This document shows positions 25,427 to 31,336 of a stretch of 31,336 bases of DNA, piece by piece (within the stretch, counting starts at the first letter, position 1; every line of letters starts with the position of its first letter). This DNA is from Thermodesulfobacteriota bacterium. GTDB lineage: Bacteria; Desulfobacterota; BSN033; UBA1163. The stretch covers positions 1 through 31,336 of the forward strand of contig JASEIE010000010.1 of assembly GCA_030024065.1 (NCBI GenBank). Reading direction: 5' to 3'. The translations under genes and the position numbers were made by a program. Below the pieces are notes generated by a model that made no database searches, had not been told where the DNA came from, and saw nothing but the letters and a program-made list of their open reading frames with translations.

Positions 25427-26134
25427 ATGAAGCAAAAATTATATTTTCCAAGAGTTCTTGTAGCTATTTTGTTTGTTACATTTGGTTCGGTTATAAGTCT
25501 TCCAGTAGCTCACGCACAGGACTATCCTAAAAAGCCCTTGGGGCCATTACCACCGAAGGAGGAGGGTATAGAAGAACCTGTAAAAACCCATGCCACCCCG
25601 CCCTTCTGGGAAAAGTGCCTGAAACATCATCCGAAATTCAGCCAACTGCCGGCGGTGGATAAAGAGCTAGGACTACTCTTTACATTGCCAGAGCGAGTGT
25701 TGCAGATGTCTAAAGAGTTGCTGGCGCAGTTGACAGGGAGACCATTAGATATACCAATGACTTTGGAGGAACGGGAGCTGCAGAGGAGGATTCAGAAAGG
25801 GGACATGCTGATTAGAAACTGCCGTACATGGACGTGGCTCGAAGAAATATCAGCAACAGTGCTGCAAATAACAGGGCTGTTGGAGCGGGAGGGGCAGTCG
25901 TGGCAGACTTATTTGGAGGAGCAGCAGATTCGCAATAAAGTGAAACTATTCAGCGACCCCCAACAGGTGACCCAGCACCTCAAGATGCTGCGCCAAAAAA
26001 CAGAGCAGTTCGACCTAACCCGATACTACATTCAGCAGATGAGCGAGGAGGAGCGGCAGTTTTTAGATAATTTCAACCGAGAGCTTACGTTGGTCCGTGA
26101 ATTTCTGGACTGGATAAAAAAGCAGAAAAAATGA
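25427..26134 (+). CDS. Exported helical protein of unknown function (cassette 4)
   Basis: A 235-residue protein from ATG 25427, chosen because it follows AGGAGGAG (25412-25419); the longer frame from 25286 would translate the recombination site. Signal peptide to about residue 30 (LPVAHAQ). The mature protein begins with a proline-rich stretch (DYPKKPLGPLPPKEEGIEEP) and is otherwise helical and glutamine/glutamate rich (GLLEREGQSWQTYLEEQQIR, LDNFNRELTLVREFLDWIKK). Two cysteines (in WEKCLKHH and IRNCRTW) could form a disulphide. Family not recognised. Confidence 0.78.
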   Translation: MKQKLYFPRVLVAILFVTFGSVISLPVAHAQDYPKKPLGPLPPKEEGIEEPVKTHATPPFWEKCLKHHPKFSQLPAVDKELGLLFTLPERVLQMSKELLAQLTGRPLDIPMTLEERELQRRIQKGDMLIRNCRTWTWLEEISATVLQITGLLEREGQSWQTYLEEQQIRNKVKLFSDPQQVTQHLKMLRQKTEQFDLTRYYIQQMSEEERQFLDNFNRELTLVREFLDWIKKQKK

Positions 26135-26188
26135 AAAGGACGAGAGGGTCACCCATTAAAACCTTCAAGATTCGTTTAGGGAGGATTC

Positions 26189-26281
26189 TGCCCGCAAAGG
26201 CAGATAACACCGGCCAAAAGATCACCATTCAAATGCTATTGCACTTCTTTTGGCCTTGAACGTTAGCCGCTCATTGCAGGC
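26189..26281 (+). repeat. Recombination-site-like palindrome 5
   Basis: Left arm TGCCCGCAAAGGCAGATAAC (26189-26208), right arm GTTAGCCGCTCATTGCAGGC (26262-26281); the inner stem GGCCAAAAGA (26212-26221) pairs with TCTTTTGGCC (26246-26255). The right core GTTAGCC fits GTTRRRY closely apart from one base. Site 2 is a decayed relative of this body. Confidence 0.8.
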
Positions 26282-26355
26282 AGTAGAAAAGAATGAGAAC
26301 AGCCGTCCCATTTATTTTTTCTTGGAGGAATGGGATTTTTAAAAGGGGTGATCAA

Positions 26356-27093
26356 ATGAAAAAGAGAATGATCCTAACAGCGGTGATCGCTGTGGTTTTT
26401 GTTCTTATCACTGACCATGTTCAGGCTGATATCCCCAAAATATCGAATTTAAAATTCTCAGCCAAACCCGTGGTTCTAAAAGAAGAATTTACGATTTCCT
26501 TTGAATTTGAAGGTAGCATAGACAGGCTCTTCATCGAAAATACCTGGGAGACCAAAGAGGGAGAAATAAAGCGGGAGGTCAAAGAATACACTATTCCACC
26601 GGATGTTAAAGAGAAGCAGAATGGGGTGATCACTCGGCCATGGAAAATAGTGAACGCATCTGTAAAGCCTTACCGGATCTTAAAGGTTTGGGTGAAGGAT
26701 GCACCTGGAAATCAAAGTAATGCTTTATCAGAAGAGATTAAAGTTGCGATTCCAGAAGTGCCGAAGGAAGTCCAAAAGCTTCTGGGGAAATGGGTTTGGA
26801 CTTACGATCTTGGATACGCAATTTTAACCATCAAAAGTATAACACCGATCGCCGACAACAAATTTTCTATCGCCGCTACTTACGAGAATTACAATCCAAC
26901 CTGGGGGAGCGACACTCGGGGAAGGGGCAGTAAATTGGTCGGCAAGATCGATCCTCAAAGAAATCAAGCCGAAATCATTTTGGAATCCAAGGGAAGGAAA
27001 ATTGAACTGATTTGGGATGGCAAAAGAAATTTGTGGGGATACGCACGATTTTCCACATGGAGTGGGAGAGTTGATTTTAGAAGAGAAGAGTAA
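26356..27093 (+). CDS. Exported beta-rich protein of unknown function (cassette 5)
   Basis: A 245-residue protein from ATG 26356, which follows AAAAGGGGTG; the frame is open further up but without a ribosome site. Signal peptide to about residue 24 (LITDHVQA|DI). An Ig-like region follows (ISNLKFSAKPVVLKEEFTIS ... ILKVWVKDAPGN, about 29-120), then a second domain starting LLGKWVWTYDLGYAILTIKS that looks like a small beta barrel (ISITPIAD..., KIELIWDGKRNLWGYARF). Not recognised; it could be a ligand-binding or lipocalin-like module. Confidence 0.78.
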   Translation: MKKRMILTAVIAVVFVLITDHVQADIPKISNLKFSAKPVVLKEEFTISFEFEGSIDRLFIENTWETKEGEIKREVKEYTIPPDVKEKQNGVITRPWKIVNASVKPYRILKVWVKDAPGNQSNALSEEIKVAIPEVPKEVQKLLGKWVWTYDLGYAILTIKSITPIADNKFSIAATYENYNPTWGSDTRGRGSKLVGKIDPQRNQAEIILESKGRKIELIWDGKRNLWGYARFSTWSGRVDFRREE

Positions 27094-27166
27094 AAAGCGG
27101 CTGGATTATATGAAAAGCCTGATCTTTAAAATACAATGGATAAATGGGACAGTTCTATTTAGAAAT

Positions 27167-27396
27167 GCCTGCAACAGGCGCCTAACATGGTGCAAAAGAT
27201 TTAAATCTAAACCCTTCGGGCTTCTTTTGTACCAAGAACGATGAACAGTCATCGGCTTCGCCTCTGACTGCTCATCGGGGTGGTGGCTGGCGGAAGAGCG
27301 AAGCCGACGCCGCCCATCTGGCGGCTAACGGCTTCGCAAGAAATGCCCTCCGGGCACTTCCGCCAGCCACCACCCCGTTATCTGCTTAGTGCGGAC
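27167..27396 (+). repeat. Recombination-site-like palindrome 6 (composite, with inserted module)
   Basis: The left arm GCCTGCAACAGGCGCCTAAC (27167-27186) has the canonical attC left core GCCTAAC. The inner stem GGTGCAAAAGA (27189-27199) pairs with TCTTTTGTACC (27223-27233). After AACG (27237-27240) a 137-bp module (27241-27377) intervenes before TTATCTGCTTAGTGCGGAC, so the right core GTTATCT is at 27377. The module contains a perfect 20-bp palindrome arm GGGGTGGTGGCTGGCGGAAG (27277-27296 with 27357-27376). This element accounts for most of the gene-free 27094-27413. Confidence 0.75.
27237..27386 (+). repeat. 150-bp duplicated block, copy A
   Basis: These 150 bases recur at 28931-29080 with a single difference that I can see (A at 27245, G at 28939). 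The block holds the 137-bp inserted module plus the shared flanking AACG and TTATCTGCT. Confidence 0.9.
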
Positions 27397-27413
27397 AGGA
27401 AAAGGAGAAAACC

Positions 27414-28829
27414 ATGCAGCGGACTAAATATAATTCTAAAATTCCCGTGGTTATTTTAATAATTGCAACACTGTTTACATGCTTAAATGTTTCCGGTACC
27501 CGCGCACAGGACAATCCTAATACCATCACATTTGATAATCGCTCGGGAGAACCTGCTCTTGTGATCTTGATAGGACCAACAGGGAAAACCATCGAAGTCC
27601 CTAATGAGCAAAACCGTACAGTAAACGTTGCAGGGGGCAAATACCATCTTCTCATTCGATATGGCAATAAACCAGATCAATATAGCTACAGCCAGGGTGA
27701 CCCGTTTACCGTGACGCAGACTGCAACTCAATATTCGGTGATTACTATCACTCTCCACAAGGTCATCGGTGGCAACTATCAGACCCATCCTACCTCTCGT
27801 GAAAAGTTTGAAAAGGCCCTTGCTCAATCTGAAAAAATACCCCATGAGGCTTCATCTGTAGAACCTCCTCCTAAAATTCAAACATTCGAGATGCCAAAAA
27901 TTCAAACATTTGAAACTCTCCCTAAAATCCAAACGATACAACCACTACCAAAGATACAAACATTCGAACCAATTCCCAAAATTCAAACGATAGAACCATT
28001 ACCTAAGATTCAAATAATAGAACCCCTCCCTAAAATCCAAACAATAGAGCCACTTCCTAAGCTCCAAACATTTGAGCTTCCAAAGGTTCAAACGTTCGAA
28101 ATACCTAAAGTCTACGAACTACCTAAGGTGTACGAACTACCAAAAGTTTATGAACTACCAAAAGTTTATGAACTCCCTAAAGTGTATGAGCTTCCGAAAG
28201 TATATGAAATACCTAAGGCTTATGAACTACCGAAGATCCAAACCTTTGAACCGCTTCCTATAATTCAACCAATAGAATCACTTCCCAAAACCCAATCATC
28301 AGAATTGCAGCCTCCGCCTAAACCGGTTCCTAATGTTACATATGAGGAAATAGCAGTCAATAAAACAGCTTCGGGGGAGTATTGGGATTTCACAGTTATC
28401 TCGATCCATAACACCGGAGAAAGAAGATGGAGGGATTTAGCTGGCAGCATAATAAATCCAATTTATAAAGAGACTAAAAACGAAAAATTAGCTTATTGGA
28501 AACTAAAAGTTAAACTAGATTACAAAAAACTATCAAATAAAGTGGAAGTTAGATCAAAATGGATTGACGTGATTTATAGGACAAAGGATAGCCAAATTGA
28601 TAAAAGAAACAATTTAGCTGGTGTTTTATTAGAAGCGGCGTATGGTGGTGCTGCTAATTTCGGTGAAGTGGTTTTTAGTACAGCTTATTCAGAAACACCA
28701 TTTACGCCCAAGCCATTCTCAATGAATCTCTTATTTGTGGCTCCTATAAACCAAGAAGAAATGAGTTTTATGTGTGTAGAGTTTCTTGATTATCCAAAGA
28801 TAGAGGTAATTCCTTTTAAAGGAAAATAA
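27414..28829 (+). CDS. Exported PK-repeat protein (cassette 6)
   Basis: A 471-residue paralogue of the protein at 19338. Signal peptide to about residue 31 (SGTRAQ), then the shared domain NPNTITFDNRSGEPALVILI (about 33-120) with FTVTQTATQYSVITITLHKV. The repeat zone (about 150-304) begins with 9-residue PKIQTIEPL units, passes to 8-residue units, then seven 6-residue PKVYEx-type units. The C-terminal domain differs from its paralogue: VTYEEIAVNKTASGEYWDFT ... GYGGAANFGEVVF-like, unknown. Ribosome site AAAAGGAG (27401-27408). Domain shuffling around a common repeat spacer is evident. Confidence 0.83.
   Translation: MQRTKYNSKIPVVILIIATLFTCLNVSGTRAQDNPNTITFDNRSGEPALVILIGPTGKTIEVPNEQNRTVNVAGGKYHLLIRYGNKPDQYSYSQGDPFTVTQTATQYSVITITLHKVIGGNYQTHPTSREKFEKALAQSEKIPHEASSVEPPPKIQTFEMPKIQTFETLPKIQTIQPLPKIQTFEPIPKIQTIEPLPKIQIIEPLPKIQTIEPLPKLQTFELPKVQTFEIPKVYELPKVYELPKVYELPKVYELPKVYELPKVYEIPKAYELPKIQTFEPLPIIQPIESLPKTQSSELQPPPKPVPNVTYEEIAVNKTASGEYWDFTVISIHNTGERRWRDLAGSIINPIYKETKNEKLAYWKLKVKLDYKKLSNKVEVRSKWIDVIYRTKDSQIDKRNNLAGVLLEAAYGGAANFGEVVFSTAYSETPFTPKPFSMNLLFVAPINQEEMSFMCVEFLDYPKIEVIPFKGK
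27862..28325 (+). repeat. PKIQTIEPL / PKVYEx coding repeats (copy 3)
   Basis: In-frame units of 27, 24 and 18 nt. A stretch around 28169-28210 is almost identical in DNA to 19944-19986 in the first repeat gene, and 28205-28277 to 24758-24830 in the second. Confidence 0.9.
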
Positions 28830-28830
28830 G

Positions 28831-28852
28831 AAAACGCTTAGCGTTTTGTTTG
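28831..28852 (+). terminator. Short hairpin after cassette 6 gene
   Basis: AAAACGC (28831-28837), loop TTA, GCGTTTT (28841-28847), followed by GTTTG. A weak intrinsic terminator directly after the stop codon. Confidence 0.4.
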
Positions 28853-28854
28853 CT

Positions 28855-29090
28855 TGCACCAGTAGATAACACAAGATTGGCGTTTACACCCCTCGGGAAA
28901 TCCCGACTCTCTCGGGACTTCGCCAATCAAAACGATGAGCAGTCATCGGCTTCGCCTCTGACTGCTCATCGGGGTGGTGGCTGGCGGAAGAGCGAAGCCG
29001 ACGCCGCCCATCTGGCGGCTAACGGCTTCGCAAGAAATGCCCTCCGGGCACTTCCGCCAGCCACCACCCCGTTATCTGCTCATTGCGGGC
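28855..29090 (+). repeat. Recombination-site-like palindrome 7 (composite, with inserted module)
   Basis: The left arm TGCACCAGTAGATAAC (28855-28870), inner stem GATTGGCG (28875-28882) with CGCCAATC (28921-28928), and a hairpin-rich body nearly the same as site 3. After AACG (28931-28934) the 137-bp module (28935-29071) is inserted, opening with CGATGAGCAGTCA/TGACTGCTCATCG (28933-28945, 28959-28971). The right arm is GTTATCTGCTCATTGCGGGC (29071-29090). Without the module the site would be essentially a copy of site 3. Confidence 0.78.
28931..29080 (+). repeat. 150-bp duplicated block, copy B
   Basis: Second copy of the block at 27237-27386, in the same orientation and at the same position of a different palindromic site. 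Confidence 0.9.
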
Positions 29091-29108
29091 AAGGATAAGG
29101 GGGTAGAA

Positions 29109-30008
29109 ATGACACAAAAACCTGCAATTGAATATGATTTAAAGAGGGGGATTTCCCAAGAATTATTAGATAGGATCTCAAGTTACCGTCGGCGACAGAA
29201 AATTCTTTCAATAATAATATTCTGTTCTGGATTTTTTTGGGTCTGGCTGTGGTTTCTTTGGGTTAACAAAAATGTGCCTCATAATCCTGGGGGATGGTTA
29301 GCACATTGGATATTTTTTCTGCTTTTTACTGCAATGGCAATGGGCTCTCTTTTTTATTTACCTTTTCGATTAGTGCGGTCTTGCAGGGAAGATATTGAGT
29401 TTTTTATTTCCCTGTTTCCTGAAGAAGGCCCATTAATTTGTAAGTATAATAATTGTAATAATTTGGCAGTTAGAAATAGTGCGATGTGCGCAAAACATCA
29501 CTTTGAAATGGTCAAGCATAAATGTTGTCCATGGGAAGATAGATCAAAGAAGACAAAATCTTCCTATGATTCGACAGTAATGAATATGATCTCAAGCGCT
29601 CTAATTGCATGCCCTTCCTGCCAGACCTCCAACCCAAGCGCGGCAAAGTTTTGTCAATCCTGTGGCACACCTATGCTGATGCCTACGCTCATCTGCCCTC
29701 ATTGCAATACTTCCAACCCACAGACTGCAAAGTATTGCATCAACTGTGGCAAACATTTGGCTCAGATTTTGACGGATAGTGTTACTACTGATGTCGAAAA
29801 GGAAAAAAAGATACGTACCGCACATTCATTTCTTTCATCATTATCCGTTGAAGAGCGTGAAAGGTTGGAAAAGTACTCCAGAATGACCGAAGAAGAAAGG
29901 CGGAAGGTTTGTATTTTCTGTGAGGGCAATAAACCTAATTGCTATAGTTGCGCATCTCGTGAGGAATGGACGAAGAAATACATGTCAGCAAAGTCAGCTT
30001 TATCATAG
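29109..30008 (+). CDS. Membrane protein with double zinc ribbon (cassette 7)
   Basis: A 299-residue protein from ATG 29109, after AAGGGGG; a longer frame from 28974 would read through site 7. Two membrane segments (about 32-52 and 63-86) are followed by a cytoplasmic cysteine-rich part: CKYNNCNNLA near 111-117 with C127, then two zinc ribbons, C168/C171/C182/C185 and C196/C199/C210/C213 (ACPSCQTSNPSAAKFCQSCG, ICPHCNTSNPQTAKYCINCG). A C-terminal acidic helix (LSVEERERLEKYSRMTEEER) ends in CIFCEGNKPNCYSC. Double zinc ribbons of this kind often mediate protein contacts; function unknown. It is the first non-exported product of the array. Confidence 0.8.
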   Translation: MTQKPAIEYDLKRGISQELLDRISSYRRRQKILSIIIFCSGFFWVWLWFLWVNKNVPHNPGGWLAHWIFFLLFTAMAMGSLFYLPFRLVRSCREDIEFFISLFPEEGPLICKYNNCNNLAVRNSAMCAKHHFEMVKHKCCPWEDRSKKTKSSYDSTVMNMISSALIACPSCQTSNPSAAKFCQSCGTPMLMPTLICPHCNTSNPQTAKYCINCGKHLAQILTDSVTTDVEKEKKIRTAHSFLSSLSVEERERLEKYSRMTEEERRKVCIFCEGNKPNCYSCASREEWTKKYMSAKSALS

Positions 30009-30042
30009 GATGGAGAGTTTAAAGACAAAGCTAAATGGGTTG

Positions 30043-30138
30043 TTATCCGCAACGAACAGATAGCAGAGTGCTTGAGGTAAAAACCCCAAGGCTACGCCCT
30101 TCTCGAGCACTCAAAACGTTATACGCCATGCCTACGGG
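30043..30138 (+). repeat. Recombination-site-like palindrome 8
   Basis: Inner stem GAGTGCTTGAG (30066-30076) pairs with CTCGAGCACTC (30102-30112, one mismatch). The right core is GTTATAC (30118-30124) followed by GCCATGCCTACGGG, a variant of the usual GCTCATTGCGGGC. The left side (ATCCGCAACGAACAGATAGC, 30045-30064) is recognisable but its TAAC has become TAGC. Confidence 0.65.
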
Positions 30139-30148
30139 TAAGATAAAG

Positions 30149-30607
30149 ATGAAAAGAAAAATGAAGATATATCTGGATACTTCAATAATCTCAGCACTGT
30201 TTGATGAGAGGAATCCAGAGAGAAAATCACTCACAGAAGCTTTTTTCAAGGATATAGGGAATTTTAAGACTTTCATTTCCGAAATTACAGTTGCTGAGAT
30301 TGAACGTACTCCAGACATGGAACTCCAAAGCAAAATGAAGGAAGTGGTAGCGCAATTTTCAGTGCTCTCTTTAACCGATGATGTTGAATGGATAGCAAGC
30401 GAGTATATCCGTCATGGTGCCGTTCCAGAGGGTTACCCTGAAGATGCATACCATATTGCTATTGCTGTTGTAAATGAGATGGGTTACCTTTTGAGTTGGA
30501 ACTTCAAGCATATTGTAAGGAGGAAAACAAGAGACATAGTGAGGATGGTAAATACTTTAAACAATGTGAGACAAATAGAGATTATGACACCTGCGGAATT
30601 GCTATAG
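30149..30607 (+). CDS. PIN-domain ribonuclease toxin (VapC-like, cassette 8)
   Basis: A 152-residue PIN-domain protein. The acidic catalytic residues are visible: D10 in IYLDTSIISALF, the glutamate in ITVAEIERT, and the aspartate in PEDAYHIAIAVV, followed by YLLSWNFKHI. PIN toxins cut RNA (tRNA or rRNA) using Mg2+. ATG 30149 is chosen; ATG 30161 is nearer the domain edge and ATG 30128 would overlap the recombination site. The small gene 11 nt downstream is its probable antitoxin. Toxin-antitoxin pairs are frequent in integron arrays, where they are thought to stabilise the array. Confidence 0.85.
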   Translation: MKRKMKIYLDTSIISALFDERNPERKSLTEAFFKDIGNFKTFISEITVAEIERTPDMELQSKMKEVVAQFSVLSLTDDVEWIASEYIRHGAVPEGYPEDAYHIAIAVVNEMGYLLSWNFKHIVRRKTRDIVRMVNTLNNVRQIEIMTPAELL

Positions 30608-30618
30608 GAGGGGAGAGT

Positions 30619-30822
30619 ATGAGCAAAATCAAAGAAAAGGATATCAGGGAAATAAGAAGAGCGGTGGAAAAGGAATTTCCAGAAGACCCTGCTTTACAAC
30701 AGGTTCATATTGCAAGGAAAATCGTTGCTAAAGAAGCGCAACTCGAAGGATTAAGTTTTCTTGAATACGTGAAATTATTAGGGAAAAAAGTTAAGAATGT
30801 CACACAAAGGCACGGCGTATAA
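30619..30822 (+). CDS. Probable antitoxin partner of the PIN toxin
   Basis: A 67-residue protein from ATG 30619 after a strong GGAGGGGAG ribosome site; the longer frame from 30496 lies inside the toxin gene. It is helical and basic (IREIRRAVEKEFPEDPALQQ, then VHIARKIVAKEAQLEGLSFL). No clear DNA-binding motif is seen. The role is inferred from size and from position after a PIN gene. The stop codon lies within the left core GTATAAC of site 9, so the gene ends exactly at the recombination site. Confidence 0.65.
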   Translation: MSKIKEKDIREIRRAVEKEFPEDPALQQVHIARKIVAKEAQLEGLSFLEYVKLLGKKVKNVTQRHGV

Positions 30823-30917
30823 CACAGCATAAAAGGTTCGTGCATTACGGCACTCACCCAAATTTTGCTTCGCAAAACCTTCTTTTATGCTGGAAACGTT
30901 AGACGCTCATTGCGGGG
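30811..30917 (+). repeat. Recombination-site-like palindrome 9 (most canonical attC form)
   Basis: Left core GTATAAC (30817-30823); stem AGCATAAAAG (30826-30835) pairs with CTTTTATGCT (30882-30891); right core GTTAGAC (30898-30904), an exact GTTRRRY match, continuing GCTCATTGCGGGG. A small inner hairpin TTTTGC/GCAAAA lies in the loop (30873-30887 region). About 100 nt long, as expected of an attC site. It closes the recognisable array. Confidence 0.8.
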
Positions 30918-30958
30918 AAAAAATCTGGGATCAGGCTTGAAAAATTGCGATTTTTAGC

Positions 30959-31171
30959 CTATTCATTGCCTGTTCTTTTCAGAATTTCATCTCCCGTCAG
31001 TATCCCGCTGATGGAAGCTTGCATTAACCCCCGCGTAATCCCTGCTCCATCACCGATCAGGAAGAGATTCTGTATGTCTGTTTCTAAGGCTGGGGAGATT
31101 TTTACCCGATTGGTATAGAACTTTACCTCCACCCCGTAAAGGAGAGTATGCCTGGAAAAAATGCCGGGAGT
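30959..31171 (-). pseudogene. 3' remnant of an FAD-dependent dehydrogenase
   Basis: On the minus strand a frame closed by TAG (30961-30959) reads ISPALETDIQNLFLIGDGAG, then ITRGLMQASISGILTGDEIL. This is the C-terminal FAD-binding signature (IGDGAGxTRGLxQA) of a family of FAD-dependent oxidoreductases normally above 450 residues. A stop codon interrupts the frame at about 31175, so only about 70 residues remain. Cassette insertion beside this gene may have truncated it. Confidence 0.6.
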
Positions 31172-31336
31172 TATTTATATACAGCTTTTGGGGTCAGGCA
31201 TCGGTAATTCGGTATTCAAATTTAGAGACCTAATTTTCTTAGTGGGAGAACAGATTTGAAAGGGATGATTGCGGTTTGTGGGTTGGATTGTCATGACTAT
31301 GGAGTGTTCTTAGAGTAATAGGAATTGGGGTCATTA
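31172..31336. other. Unassigned right edge
   Basis: No gene is seen. TTGGGGTCAGGCAT (31188-31201) and ATTGGGGTCATTA near the edge (31324-31336) repeat the motif TTGGGGTCA in one orientation, which may be the ends of a dispersed element; too short to assign. Confidence 0.3.

Larger units (their letters stand above)
17012..30917 (+). mobile_element. Integron-like cassette array
   Basis: Nine palindromic sites (one decayed) separate eight gene units that all lie on the + strand downstream of the recombinase. Most right arms conform to GTTAxxxGCTCATTGCRGGC and most left arms are an imperfect inverse ending in xxxTAAC, the polarity and core-site form of integron attC (RYYYAAC ... GTTRRRY). Genes start 12-100 nt after a right arm and end shortly before a left arm. 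It differs from a classical integron in three ways: the recombinase points into the array, it lacks the IntI insertion, and the conserved arms extend about 13 nt outward beyond the core boxes. No attI or Pc promoter is recognised. Confidence 0.65.

Noticed and set aside
17012..30917. Interpreting the palindromes simply as REP/MITE elements
   Set aside because: Not excluded, but less likely: sites have one orientation relative to genes, attC-like cores, variable bodies with conserved arms, and flank single gene units next to a recombinase.

Overview
The window reads as a bacterial chromosome segment, most likely from a Gram-negative anaerobe or sediment-type organism of Desulfobacterota-like character. 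The evidence for this is many exported proteins, a tripartite tricarboxylate transporter, a BamE-like domain, an acyl-CoA dehydrogenase homologue, and GC-rich and AT-rich blocks side by side. The taxonomic placement is inference only. The window opens with the 3' end of a 23S rRNA gene, a 5S rRNA gene and a strong intrinsic terminator.

Positions 534-14800 are mostly ordinary metabolism and transport. They hold an acetolactate-synthase-like ThDP enzyme, a gene remnant, a LysR regulator and a GC-rich trio of CYTH-like proteins (one classical, one divergent, one exported). A transport run follows on the + strand: TctC, TctB, TctA, a DUF47/PhoU-like protein and a PiT phosphate permease. Then come a DUF1846 protein on the minus strand, an acyl-CoA dehydrogenase homologue lacking the usual catalytic glutamate, and a BrnT/BrnA toxin-antitoxin pair with a readable promoter and operator.

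Positions 15240-30920 are an accessory region that looks like an unusual integron. A 507-residue tyrosine recombinase with the full R-K-H-R-H-Y residue set, but with two N-terminal HARP-like repeats and no room for the IntI-specific insertion, is followed on the same strand by eight gene units. These are separated by nine long palindromic sites (one decayed). Most right arms resemble GTTATCTGCTCATTGCGGGC and most left arms resemble its inverse, like attC sites with extended arms. Every gene in the array points the same way. Most cargo is exported: three proteins carry long PKIQTFEx / PKVYEx repeats, two of them sharing an N-terminal domain, and there are TPR, beta-rich and helical secreted proteins. 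A zinc-ribbon membrane protein and a PIN toxin-antitoxin pair end the array. Two sites carry the same 137-bp module inserted at the equivalent of the integron crossover point.

The last 400 bases hold the 3' remnant of an FAD-dependent dehydrogenase and unassigned sequence. The recombinase-plus-site array with repeat-protein cargo is the most likely undescribed system in the window.
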